Position numbers and translations under genes: made by a program
Notes under the pieces: generated by a model
Databases searched by the model: none
The model's input: only the letters and a program-made list of their open reading frames with translations
Told to the model about the DNA's origin: nothing
NCBI GenBank assembly: GCA_039180025.1
Contig: JBCDDZ010000002.1
Location: 67,733 to 131,732 of the forward strand
Source: Algisphaera sp039180025
GTDB lineage: Bacteria; Planctomycetota; Phycisphaerae; Phycisphaerales; Phycisphaeraceae
Direction: 5' to 3'
DNA: 64,000 nt
Shown here: piece by piece, positions 33,680 to 42,495 of the stretch
Position numbering within the stretch: position 1 is the stretch's first letter
Layout: each line of letters starts with the position of its first letter

Positions 33680-35314
33680 TCAAAGCCCGTCGCCCAACTG
33701 AGCCCCGGCGTCATCCAGCATCGAACGCAGCGGCGCGTACGGCACGTCCTGCACCGCGCCGCCGTTCTTCAGTGCCAGGCTCGCCGCGCACGCGGCGCTC
33801 TCACCAAGCACCATAAACACCGGCTCCATCCGCGCGGAGCCGTAAGCAATGTGCGAAGCGCTGAAACAGACCGGCACGAGGAGATTCGCGCACTCGTCGC
33901 GACGCGGCACGATCGCGCGGTAGCTGATCGGGTACGGATCGGTCGGCGGCACCTGGATGTCGCCCTCGTTCATCGCGACGGCCTGCCCATCGACCTCGGC
34001 GACGAAGCGTGAACAATTGTGCGAGTCCATCGTGTAGCTGCCCTGGCCAACGGGGTCTTCCGCCCGGACGGTGCCGAGGCAGTCGTGTTCGGTGATCACG
34101 TGTTCGGCAATCATGCGGCGGGATTCGCGGACGTAGAGCTGGTGCGGCCAGCCGCCGGTGTCGGTGAATTCGTCGCGGGCCAGACCCCACCGGCGGTACG
34201 CACGGTGCCACGTGTCGTCGAGGCGCTCGTCGTTCGCGAAGAACCAGTACAGACCTTTTTGGTAGCGGACGTGTTGCTGGAAGATCGCCTCCCGGATCGC
34301 GTAGTCGGCGGTGGGCCAGGCGTAGTTCGCGCCGATGAAGTCGCTGCTGACCGCGCCGTGGTTGTTGGTGTCGGTCTTGCGGTGGCCGGCGGGGGTGGGC
34401 TTGGCGAGCAGGTCGAACTTGTGCGGCCGGGTCGAGGCGACGCCGGTGTCGGGATCGATCAGCGGGTGGCGATCCGTGCCGGATTCGGCGCCCGCGGCGC
34501 ACCACCGGGCGGCGAGTTCGTACTGCATCGGGTCGTAGCCGTCGGGCTTTTCCCAGTCGATGCGGAGGGCCGGGTCGTCGGTCATACACATACGGAAGCA
34601 GTAGGCCTGGACCTTATGGTCCCCGCGGCCGACGTGTTTCCGCAGATCGCGCGATTCGATGGCGGGGAGTAGCCCCGATGACGGGTCGCCAGGCGTGACG
34701 AACGGATCGACGCGGGTGGGCAGGAACTGGTGCTTATCGCCGGGCTGGACGCCGTTGAGGGTTTCGTTGTAGACGGCATTGGACTCGCGGCCGATGTGGT
34801 GACTGACGCCGGCGGCGGCAAGGAGGTCGCCTTCGTACGTCGCATCGATAAATACCTTGGCCTCGACGCGGAGCCCGCCAAGCATCCGTACCGCGGCGAT
34901 GCGCCCGGCGTCCATCTCGACGCCGTCGAGGTACTGGGTGAGCCGCACGTCCGCGCCGCTCTCCGCGAGCCATCCCTCGAGCACGCGGGACGCGTCCTGC
35001 GGCCAAAACTTCCACGCCGCTTCTTCGCCGTCGGCCTCACCGAGGGTACGGTAGAACACCGCGGCCATCCCGCCGATCGTGTGCTTGTTGCCGAAGTCGG
35101 TTTCGCCCAGCCCGCCGGTGGTCATCCCGCCGATCGCCCGCCCAGGTTGGAGGAGAACAACGTCGTGGCCGAGCCGCGCGGCCTTGACCGCGGCGACGAC
35201 GCCCGCGGCGCTCGCGCCGTAAACACAGATGTCGGCCCGGCGATCTTCTTGACTGGGTTGAACCCAGTCGGCGCGGAAATAGTGGGGGGGTTGGCTTTCG
35301 ATGGGGAACTCCAG
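33680..35314 (-). CDS. FAD-dependent oxidoreductase (FAD_oxidored type), start unclear
   Basis: The FAD-binding motif 'ADICVYGASAAGVVAAVKAARLG' is followed by 'GRAIGGMTTGGLGETD', which is typical of the PF12831 family found in polysaccharide utilisation loci of Planctomycetota and Bacteroidota. 'KVFIDATYEGDLLAAAGVSHHIGRES' is a second family block, and 'QVPPTDPYPISYRAIVPRRDECANLLVPVC' is a third. Its substrate is not known. No ATG, GTG or TTG lies between the upstream sulfatase stop (35340) and the first conserved block. A CTG at 35314, or an ATC preceded by GGAG, would have to be used, or the gene starts inside the sulfatase. It is the last gene of a sulfatase operon. Confidence 0.75.
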   Translation of the reverse strand: MEFPIESQPPHYFRADWVQPSQEDRRADICVYGASAAGVVAAVKAARLGHDVVLLQPGRAIGGMTTGGLGETDFGNKHTIGGMAAVFYRTLGEADGEEAAWKFWPQDASRVLEGWLAESGADVRLTQYLDGVEMDAGRIAAVRMLGGLRVEAKVFIDATYEGDLLAAAGVSHHIGRESNAVYNETLNGVQPGDKHQFLPTRVDPFVTPGDPSSGLLPAIESRDLRKHVGRGDHKVQAYCFRMCMTDDPALRIDWEKPDGYDPMQYELAARWCAAGAESGTDRHPLIDPDTGVASTRPHKFDLLAKPTPAGHRKTDTNNHGAVSSDFIGANYAWPTADYAIREAIFQQHVRYQKGLYWFFANDERLDDTWHRAYRRWGLARDEFTDTGGWPHQLYVRESRRMIAEHVITEHDCLGTVRAEDPVGQGSYTMDSHNCSRFVAEVDGQAVAMNEGDIQVPPTDPYPISYRAIVPRRDECANLLVPVCFSASHIAYGSARMEPVFMVLGESAACAASLALKNGGAVQDVPYAPLRSMLDDAGAQLGDGL

Positions 35315-35339
35315 AACAGGTTCGGGTCGGGCCGGAGCG

Positions 35340-36812
35340 TCAATAGCCCTGCCCGTAGCGCAGCGGGCCGCGCCACGCGCATTGATTCGTCGCCCGCAGC
35401 TCGCGCTCGGTAGGAACGGTGTAGGGCAGCGTCGCCAGGCCGTGCCCGTCGGCCATCGGACGCTCGAAGCGCCGCAGATGGTCGGCGAGTTCCTCGGCGA
35501 GCCGCGTCTCGATCTCACGCCGCGGTGTCTCCCCGGCGAGGTTGGTCTGCTCGCCGGGGTCGTTCGCCAGATCGAAAAGCTGCCGGGCGCCATCGAGCCC
35601 GTAGTGGATCAGCTTGTGCCGGCCGTCGAACGCCATCGCCGAAGGTCCGATCTCGCCGAACACGGTCCGCGGCCCATCGGCGGCGTCGCCCAGCATCGAG
35701 ACGCCGTCCTGATCGTCGTCGGGTTCGAGCCCGGCCAGCTCCAAAAATGTGGGCACCAAGTCGCAGGTCAGCGCCGGGGTGTCGGTGGTGGTGCCCACGC
35801 GGTCGTCGGCGAGAGTGGCCGGCGGCTTGAAGATGCAAGGCACGTCCCCCGAGCCGCGGAGAAACGCGCTCTTGAAGATGAGGCCGTGGTCCCCCAAGAG
35901 TTCGCCGTGGTCGCTGTTAAACAGGACCGCGGTGTCGTCGTAGACGCCCTGCCCACGCAGCTCCCCGAAGAGACGGCCGAGTTGGTGGTCGATATGCGTA
36001 CACTGGCCGTAGTAGCCGCGGCGAAACGCATCGATCACCTCGGCGGGGGTGCGGTCGATCTTGGAGATCAGCCGGCGCTCGCGGAGGCTGGCCGGCAGCG
36101 CGTCCGTCTCGCGGGCCCACCCGCCCATGCAAGGCGCAGGCACGTCGAAGCGGTCGTACATCTTGTCGTACGGCGCCGGCGGATCGAACGGCGAGTGCGG
36201 CGCTTCCAAAACCAGCCACAAGAAAAAAGGCGATTCGGGGTCGCGCCGCCGCAGAAACTCGATCGACTGATCGATCATCCAGCGGGTGTGGCTCAGCCGT
36301 TCGGGCACGGGTGAACAGGCCGGGTAGAACTCGTTGCCGCCCAATCCGTGGCCGCGGAACATCCCGGCATACTCCGTCCCTTCGAGATGGTTCACGTAGT
36401 CGTCGGGGTGGAGCACGACGTGGTCGAACCCCATCCGGGCCCGCGCGGGCTGGAAGTGCATCTTCCCGATCGCCTGGGTCTGGTAACCCGCTTCACGGGC
36501 CAGGCGTCCGGGCAGCGATCGGCGGGGGTCGATCGGCGTCCGCACGTCCGGGAGGAAGTGGTCGGTCTGCCCCGTCCGGTAGCCCGCCTGGCCGGTCATC
36601 ATCGAGACCCGCTGGGGCATACAGATCGGCGAATCCGCGTAGCACTGTGTCCACGTCCGGCCTTCGTAAGACAGTTGATCCAGGTGCGGCGTCATCACCG
36701 GGTGCGGGCCGTCGAAACGGCCCAAACAATCGGCCCGCCACTGGTCGGCGGTGACCAAAACCAGGTTCGGCGGTGGAGACGGCGGGGTGGGGGGGCGATC
36801 AGTCATACACAA
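35340..36812 (-). CDS. S1 family sulfatase (1)
   Basis: The 490-residue sulfatase has the metal-binding start 'PNLVLVTADQWRADCLG' and 'CMPQRVSMMTG'. Cys64 is the residue matured to formylglycine by an anaerobic or FGE-type sulfatase activator. 'DHVVLHPDDY' and 'VLFNSDHGELLGDHGLIFKSA' supply the second metal site. There is no signal peptide, so a cytoplasmic location is predicted. It would remove sulfate esters from imported carbohydrate. It is third of three tandem minus-strand sulfatase genes. The start could also be the ATG two codons downstream. Confidence 0.93.
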   Translation of the reverse strand: MCMTDRPPTPPSPPPNLVLVTADQWRADCLGRFDGPHPVMTPHLDQLSYEGRTWTQCYADSPICMPQRVSMMTGQAGYRTGQTDHFLPDVRTPIDPRRSLPGRLAREAGYQTQAIGKMHFQPARARMGFDHVVLHPDDYVNHLEGTEYAGMFRGHGLGGNEFYPACSPVPERLSHTRWMIDQSIEFLRRRDPESPFFLWLVLEAPHSPFDPPAPYDKMYDRFDVPAPCMGGWARETDALPASLRERRLISKIDRTPAEVIDAFRRGYYGQCTHIDHQLGRLFGELRGQGVYDDTAVLFNSDHGELLGDHGLIFKSAFLRGSGDVPCIFKPPATLADDRVGTTTDTPALTCDLVPTFLELAGLEPDDDQDGVSMLGDAADGPRTVFGEIGPSAMAFDGRHKLIHYGLDGARQLFDLANDPGEQTNLAGETPRREIETRLAEELADHLRRFERPMADGHGLATLPYTVPTERELRATNQCAWRGPLRYGQGY

Positions 36813-36868
36813 ACTCGTCTATGCAAACATACTTACGACCCCAAGCGCGACGGCTCGGGCCACGAACA

Positions 36869-38278
36869 CTACCAGCCCACGATCGCCGGCGTCTGCGGCC
36901 GGGCCTGATCCAGACGGGTGTCGAGCATGACCGACAATTCGGCTCGGGTGTCAACATATCCCGGGTCGGTAAATCGGTTGTGTGTTTCCAAGGGGTCGTC
37001 GGCCAGATCGTAGAGCTCGCCGACCTCGGGCTCGGCGTACGTGATCAGCTTGTGCCGCTGGGTGCGGACCATGCGGATCGACCGGTCCGCGGTCTCGACG
37101 GTGTGGTTTTCCCACTGAGCGAACACGGCGTCGTGGCCGCCTTCGGGCAGCGGCCGGTGGTCGACCGACTGGAGCGGCCTGCCGTGCGGCGACGGGTTCG
37201 CGCAGCCGGCCCACTCGGTGAAGGTCCGCATCAGGTCGATCATCGAGGTGAGCTGGTCCACCACCGCGGGTTCCTGACCCGGCCCCGCGACAATCAGAGG
37301 CACTCGCATCAGGTCGTCGAGGAGGAACCCGCCCTTGTGCAGCATGCCGTGGGACCCGAGCATCTCGCCGTGGTCGCTGCTGAAGACGACGATCGTATTG
37401 TTCGCCAGCCCGTGGTCTTCCAGGCCCGCGAGCAGCCGGCCGACGCAGTGATCGAGATGAGCGATCATCGCGTGGTACGCCCGCACGATCGCGGGGAGCG
37501 TGGCGGGATCCTGGAGCAGGTATCGGCTGTAGTTGTAGTTCTTGCGGTAGCCGTCGGGGCGTTGGTCGATGACCGCGGGGTCGTGAAACGGTTCGGGCAG
37601 GTCGATCTCGGCGAACATCGAAGCCCAAGGCTCGATGGGATTGAACGCGTGGTGCGGGTCGAAATAGCCGACGTTCAGGAAGAACGGCTCGTCGTCGGTG
37701 CGGGTATCGCTGAGCCAGTTCAGCGTCCGGTCGGTGACCCACGTGGAATGGTGCAGCGGCTCGGGCAGAGCCGAGGTATAGCCCGCGGCGTGGCCGTGCT
37801 TGTAAAGCTCGTTCATGTAGTCGACATAGCCCAGGGGATCGCTGCGGCGGAGGAAATTCCAGTGGTCGTCGTGGGGGTACATCTGGTCCGCCTCGCCGAC
37901 CTCGAGATGTTCAAAGCCGTACGCCGGGTGCGGCGCGACCCGATCGAGGATGGGCACGAGGTGGAGCTTGCCGACGTGTGCGGTCTGGTAGCCGGCGTCG
38001 CTGAGGGTCGAGGCGAGGGTGGGGCGGTCCTCGGGCAGCGCACAGCCGTTGGCCCACAGCCCGGACTCGTTGGGGTACAGCCCGGTCATAAAGCTGCCCC
38101 GCGACGGCGAGCAGACCGGGTTGGTCACGTAGTGCTGACGGAATAAGGTTCCGCGGGCCGCGAGCGCATCGAGGTGGGGGGTCTTCGCGGCGGCACAACC
38201 CGTGCAGCCCAGCGAGTCGTAACGCTGCTGGTCAGAAGTAATCAGGACAATATTGGGGCGGTCGGAGGTAGAAGCCAT
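36869..38278 (-). CDS. S1 family sulfatase (2)
   Basis: The 469-residue enzyme starts 'RPNIVLITSDQQRYDSLGC' and carries 'VCSPSRGSFMTGL', with Cys56 as the formylglycine precursor (CxPxR). 'VVFSSDHGEMLGSHGMLHKGGF' and 'PLIVAGPG' are the later metal/substrate blocks. There is no signal peptide. Its coding strand uses C-ending codons, unlike the next upstream sulfatase gene (38307), which favours G-ending codons. It shares the operon with two other sulfatases, and its sulfate position specificity is unknown. Confidence 0.93.
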   Translation of the reverse strand: MASTSDRPNIVLITSDQQRYDSLGCTGCAAAKTPHLDALAARGTLFRQHYVTNPVCSPSRGSFMTGLYPNESGLWANGCALPEDRPTLASTLSDAGYQTAHVGKLHLVPILDRVAPHPAYGFEHLEVGEADQMYPHDDHWNFLRRSDPLGYVDYMNELYKHGHAAGYTSALPEPLHHSTWVTDRTLNWLSDTRTDDEPFFLNVGYFDPHHAFNPIEPWASMFAEIDLPEPFHDPAVIDQRPDGYRKNYNYSRYLLQDPATLPAIVRAYHAMIAHLDHCVGRLLAGLEDHGLANNTIVVFSSDHGEMLGSHGMLHKGGFLLDDLMRVPLIVAGPGQEPAVVDQLTSMIDLMRTFTEWAGCANPSPHGRPLQSVDHRPLPEGGHDAVFAQWENHTVETADRSIRMVRTQRHKLITYAEPEVGELYDLADDPLETHNRFTDPGYVDTRAELSVMLDTRLDQARPQTPAIVGW

Positions 38279-38306
38279 GCGTTAGGTTTCGGGCCGGTCG
38301 GCGAGG

Positions 38307-39830
38307 TCAGAGGTAGTTGAGCGTGAGCGAGCGGCGGGCGTCGGGGGTGTACGCGTTGGACTGCTTGCCGTCGCGGGCCTGGGGCACGGGCTGGCCGTCG
38401 CGGAGAAGGTTCGGCCAGGTCGTGACCGGCCGGCGGGTGTCGATGAGCCATTCCAACAGCAGCCGCCGGCCGTGGTTCAGCGTCTGGGCGTGTGCGGGAT
38501 CGGCGTACAGGTTGTTCCGCTCCCACGGGTCGGCCTCAAGGTCGTACAACTCCCCGAGGTCTTGGCCGGGAAACATCTCCGGCTGATAATGGACCAGCCG
38601 CCACCGGTCCCAGCGCACCGACTTGCTCCACGGGTTCTCGGTCACCGCTGCGCCCCGGATCGGCCCGTCGCCCCCCCGCAGCCACGGGCTCAGGTCCACC
38701 CCGTCCACCCAGTCCATCGCCGGCAGCCCCGCCAACGAAGCCGCCGTCGGGGCCAAGTCCACCAGGTGTGCCAACTCATCTACACGTAGATTTTCCTTCG
38801 CCACGCCCGGCACCCGCCAGAGATACGGCACCCGGCAGACCTGCTCCGAGCAGATCCCCGGCGCCTTCTCCGACAAGCCGAACGTCCCCGAATACGCCCC
38901 GTGGTCCGCGGTATAAACCACGATCGTGTCGTCGGCGACCCCGAGTTCCGTGAGGTGATCCAGCACCTGGCCCACCGCGTGGTCGCAATGAGACACGCAC
39001 GCGAGGTATCCCTTCCAGACCCGCCGCATCCGCGCTTCGAGATCCTTGGGTTCGTAAAGCCCCTGGGTCGACAGGTTCTCGGCTACGGTTTCCAAGAAAT
39101 GCGGCGGCCGGCCGGGCGAATCGTCCAAAGCAAACGGCGGCAGCTCCAGGTCGTCGTCGTACAGATCCCAGAACGCTTGGGCCGGGGTATAAACCTGGTG
39201 CGGGCGGTGGTAGCTGACCTCCATGCAGAACGGCTGGCCGCGCGCCACGGCTTCGTCCATGAAATGCAGAGACTGCTGGTTCGTGAACCCCTCGATGCTG
39301 TGCTCGAAAGGCATGCGTGACGGCCGGGCTTCGAACGTGTAGTTGCCTTTTTCGGGGAACTCGGGCAGGCAGCGGGCGTCGACTTCGCCGGCGAACCCCA
39401 CCCGCTTGAGGTAGTTGCGGTAGGCCATCCCCTCGCCGTCGTTCGCGAGGGTGTCGTGGTACACGTCGCAGTCTTCGCGGGCCCAGCCGCGTGGGTCTTT
39501 GGGCAGATGGAGCTTGCCGATCGCCGCGGTGGCGTAGCCGTGGGCTCGGAAGTGCCCGAGGAAGGATGGCAGGTGGGTCGGGGTCGGCCCGGTCAGGCCG
39601 TAGTACCCGTGGTTCTGGCAATACTGCCCCGACAGCAGCGACACCCGGGTGGGCAGGCAGATCGGGTTCGGCGTATAGGCGTGGCGGAACCGCGTACCCT
39701 GCTCCGCCAGGCGGTCGAGGTGGGGGGTGAGCGCTTGCGGGTGATTCTCATAGCCGGTGCAGGCCGCGTTGTGCTGATCGGTCATGATCAGCACCACATT
39801 CTTGGAAGGGGTGCGTGGAGTCTGAGCCAT
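38307..39830 (-). CDS. S1 family sulfatase (3)
   Basis: The 507-residue enzyme starts 'KNVVLIMTDQHNAACTGYE' and has 'ICLPTRVSLLSGQ', with Cys58 to be converted to formylglycine. 'DTIVVYTADHGAYSGTFGLSEKAPG' gives the second metal motif. The ATG at 39830 is chosen because homology begins within 12 residues; an upstream ATG would add 33 unlikely residues. There is no signal peptide. It is the first gene of the minus-strand cluster sulfatase (3), (2), (1) and FAD oxidoreductase, with gaps of 28-56 bases. The promoter should lie in 39831-39927. Confidence 0.92.
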   Translation of the reverse strand: MAQTPRTPSKNVVLIMTDQHNAACTGYENHPQALTPHLDRLAEQGTRFRHAYTPNPICLPTRVSLLSGQYCQNHGYYGLTGPTPTHLPSFLGHFRAHGYATAAIGKLHLPKDPRGWAREDCDVYHDTLANDGEGMAYRNYLKRVGFAGEVDARCLPEFPEKGNYTFEARPSRMPFEHSIEGFTNQQSLHFMDEAVARGQPFCMEVSYHRPHQVYTPAQAFWDLYDDDLELPPFALDDSPGRPPHFLETVAENLSTQGLYEPKDLEARMRRVWKGYLACVSHCDHAVGQVLDHLTELGVADDTIVVYTADHGAYSGTFGLSEKAPGICSEQVCRVPYLWRVPGVAKENLRVDELAHLVDLAPTAASLAGLPAMDWVDGVDLSPWLRGGDGPIRGAAVTENPWSKSVRWDRWRLVHYQPEMFPGQDLGELYDLEADPWERNNLYADPAHAQTLNHGRRLLLEWLIDTRRPVTTWPNLLRDGQPVPQARDGKQSNAYTPDARRSLTLNYL

Positions 39831-39927
39831 AACGGGGTGCTTCGAGAAACGATACAAAAGATTCAATGAAGCCGCGACCCTAACCGCCGAGGCTCCGCAG
39901 CGGTAGCGGACCGGCGAGAGGTCGCTC

Positions 39928-39965
39928 AAAAAAAAGCGGGAGGAAGGCGTGAGCCTTCCTCCCGC
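39928..39965 (-). terminator. Rho-independent terminator of prepilin-like gene
   Basis: A perfect 13-base stem (39936-39948 with 39953-39965, loop GTGA) is followed on the minus strand by eight T residues (A-run 39928-39935). It lies 48 bases after the stop of the gene ending at 40013. Confidence 0.95.
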
Positions 39966-40012
39966 GGTGTACTTACGATATCTGATGGGTGATGGACATC
40001 GAAAACGAACAA

Positions 40013-40873
40013 TTAGGGGACATCGACGTCGTAGAGCTTCTGCCAGACCATCTCGATCGGGCCGGCACCGTAGCCGGTGGTGTCCATGTTACTGGCCTCT
40101 GCCATGAAGTCCGACAGCTGCGGCGACAAATCGTTGTTGGGGGTCGAATTGTCGGCGAAATCGGGGTGCTGAACGTAGCTGCCACTGCCATCGATGTAGC
40201 CGACGTTGTTGCCTTCGTCTTTGTGGCTCGAGTAGCCGGCAACGTCACCCGTGTTGCCTTCGAAGACGTCCGAAACCATTGCGACGCGGCCGATCGCTTC
40301 ACCCACCCTGAACGTGGCCTTAAACTTCTGATCGTCGAATTTACCATCATTATCAAAGTCCTCAAGCGTTTTCATCCCAGCCGAGGTGATATATCGGCTC
40401 TGCCGCGCGGAATAGTGCGCACGGAAGTTGATGTTGCCGCCCGTACGGGTGAACACTTCATTCAGATCATTGGGGGATTGCACGACGTTGATAACACCGT
40501 CATGTTCCAGAGACGGGCAGAGGAAGAAGCCGGCAACCTGCATCTGGTTGCGGTCCGCTTTGCCTAGATAGCCCTGGTTGACGAGCTTTCCCCAAGGGGT
40601 CGGGGCTTTGCGGTTACCGTTAATGGTCACGTTGTTGCTACGGGTTCCGCCGTCGTCGGTACGCGGCACGTAGTCGTCGAAGTCGGCCGCGTAGCTCTGT
40701 GTGCCTTGGTTGAGCGACCGGATATTGGCCAGGCAGGCCACGCCGCGTGCCGATTCACGGGCCGCCCCCAGTGCGGGCAGCAGGATGCCGATCAGCAGCG
40801 CGATGATCGAGATCACCACTAAGAGCTCGATCAGGGTGAAGCCACGATGGCGGAGACGCTGGAGTTCGAACAT
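40013..40873 (-). CDS. Prepilin-type N-terminal methylation domain protein (H-X9-DG-like)
   Basis: The 286-residue protein begins 'RHRGFTLIELLVVISIIALLIG', the prepilin peptidase site (G|FTLIE) plus the hydrophobic pseudopilin helix, then 'LLPALGAARESARG', typical of planctomycete type II pseudopilin-like proteins. Near the C-terminus 'HKDEGNNVGYIDGSG' resembles the H-X9-DG motif of this group (one residue longer). Such proteins occur in large numbers in Phycisphaerae and Pirellulales, and their function is mostly unknown. AAAGGA sits 7 bases before the ATG. It stands between a LacI gene and the sulfatases and has its own terminator, so it may be expressed with or after LacI (2). Confidence 0.9.
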   Translation of the reverse strand: MFELQRLRHRGFTLIELLVVISIIALLIGILLPALGAARESARGVACLANIRSLNQGTQSYAADFDDYVPRTDDGGTRSNNVTINGNRKAPTPWGKLVNQGYLGKADRNQMQVAGFFLCPSLEHDGVINVVQSPNDLNEVFTRTGGNINFRAHYSARQSRYITSAGMKTLEDFDNDGKFDDQKFKATFRVGEAIGRVAMVSDVFEGNTGDVAGYSSHKDEGNNVGYIDGSGSYVQHPDFADNSTPNNDLSPQLSDFMAEASNMDTTGYGAGPIEMVWQKLYDVDVP

Positions 40874-40969
40874 GACTAATCCTTTAATGAAGAAGATCTC
40901 GGGAGAGCCGCGAGAAAGAAGGGTGGGGAGTCAAAAGTGCAGTCGGTGACGATTAAAACGACAAAAACA

Positions 40970-42076
40970 TTAAAGATGGACGCGGCCGAGCAACGGGCTC
41001 GGGCGGAATTCAGGGGCAATCACTTGGGAGGCGATCGCCTGCTCGGGCTGGGCGATGCGTTCCTGCAGCATCCGGATCGCGGTGTGGCCCAGCAAAGCAA
41101 ACGGGAGATGGATCGTGGGCAGATCGGCGCCCAGGCTTCGGTCGCGGTCGTGGGCAAAGGCGAGAATCGAAAGATCACGGCCCGGGGTGAGCCCCAGTTC
41201 CGCGGCCGCGAACGCCAGTGCGGTGGCCGGCCAGGTTGTCTGAGAGATCACCGCCGTCGGCCTGTCGTCACGCTGAAGCAGCGACTTCATGAAACGGACC
41301 ATGTCCGCTTGGTCTTGATCCCGATCGGCCACGGAGTCGGGCAGGATGTGTTCGCGGAAATAGCAGCCCAGATCGAGCCCGAGTTCGGCGGCGGCCCCGT
41401 GGCAGCCAATAAAACGCTCACGCGCGCTGTAGTGATCCGAGGCGAGATTGGCTTCGTGGTGCGACACGTCGAGGTAGGCCACCGACCGATGGCCGAGCGC
41501 CGCAACCTGCTCCACCGCGAGCCGGCCGGCGGCGCGCTCGTCGAAGTAGACCGCATCGTGATCCCGCGGGGTATTCATCCAGATCGCGGGGAGGCCGAAC
41601 GACTCGATCAGATCAACCATTTTGGCCGGGATACGATCGGTGTAGTTGATCAGCATCCCGTCAGCCATGTACTCACGGAGCAGCTTCGGCACGACGCCGT
41701 GTGAAGTCAGCTTGTGGTCGGGGAGACGGCAAAGCGTCAAGTGCAGATCGTTTTGGTCAAGCACCTTTTGCACCGCGTCCAGCAGGCTGGGGTGGGTAAA
41801 GCTGCGGTGCCGGTCGGTGCTCTGGAGCAGCGCCACGGCGTTGAACGTGCCCCGGCTAAACGCCCGGGCCGCGCCGTTGGGCCGATAGCCCAGGTCCGCG
41901 GCGATCTTCCGGATATTCTCGGCCCGCTTGATCGCATCGACCCGCAGCCCCTTGCCCACGTTGTTCAGAGCGTTCGACACGGTCCGCGGCGATACCCCCG
42001 CAGCCTGCGCGATATCCTCGAGTGTGGCGCCCGAGGGTGCGGAGGGGGAGGGAAAAGTAACGGCTGACTTATTCAT
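40970..42076 (-). CDS. LacI-family transcriptional regulator (2)
   Basis: The 368-residue regulator has the helix-turn-helix 'ATLEDIAQAAGVSPRTVSNALNN' and hinge 'DLGYRPNGAARAFSRGTFN', followed by a sugar-binding sensor domain with 'MADGMLINYTDRIPAKMVDLI' and 'HDAVYFDERAAGRLAVEQVAALGH'. It is divergent from the catabolic cluster starting at 42496 and probably controls that cluster. It is related to the regulator at 28862 (shared DGxxxNYTD block), so the two may answer to similar sugars. The intergenic region upstream has a direct repeat and a palindrome. Confidence 0.92.
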   Translation of the reverse strand: MNKSAVTFPSPSAPSGATLEDIAQAAGVSPRTVSNALNNVGKGLRVDAIKRAENIRKIAADLGYRPNGAARAFSRGTFNAVALLQSTDRHRSFTHPSLLDAVQKVLDQNDLHLTLCRLPDHKLTSHGVVPKLLREYMADGMLINYTDRIPAKMVDLIESFGLPAIWMNTPRDHDAVYFDERAAGRLAVEQVAALGHRSVAYLDVSHHEANLASDHYSARERFIGCHGAAAELGLDLGCYFREHILPDSVADRDQDQADMVRFMKSLLQRDDRPTAVISQTTWPATALAFAAAELGLTPGRDLSILAFAHDRDRSLGADLPTIHLPFALLGHTAIRMLQERIAQPEQAIASQVIAPEFRPSPLLGRVHL

Positions 42077-42495
42077 GCGTCACTCAGATAAAGAAAAGAC
42101 GAAGACGTGAGCGGGAAACCAAGGTCAAGAATTAATTTACCGAGATACTAACTTGCAGCATTGCATCCAACTTGCAGCATGGTAACATATCGTCATGATA
42201 CGTCAAGGCAGTTAGTCCGAGTTCTGAGAAAAATTTTTCGATTCTTAATTTAAGATTCAATTCGACAGTAATTTGTAAAAACATTGACTCGACGGCCGGT
42301 TTCCTTGATGCTGATGTTATGTCTGCGGACAAAACTTTACTAACGGCTAGTCGATCGTGATGCAGATGTGTTCAATAAGCCTAGGTACGCCCCATCATTT
42401 AATCTTTAATTCATTCTAAATTCATTTTTTTGATCACCATACGATCTGTTGGCGGGCTTCAGGCCAGCCGCTCTTCCCTTAGGAACAAAATCCCT
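42077..42495. promoter_or_regulatory. 419-base AT-rich divergent control region
   Basis: This region separates LacI (2) from the beta-helix gene. It holds two copies of AACTTGCAGCAT (42150-42161 and 42169-42180; 19-base period, just under two helical turns), the palindrome TCTTAA-T-TTAAGA (42243-42255), and TATC-GTCAT-GATA (42187-42199). A protein-coding role is unlikely because base composition is AT-rich and no frame looks conserved. The promoters of both genes should be here. Confidence 0.6.

Noticed and set aside
42132..42332. A 66-codon minus-strand frame in the LacI (2) control region
   Set aside because: It has no ribosome-binding site and no homology, and it covers repeats better explained as regulatory DNA.
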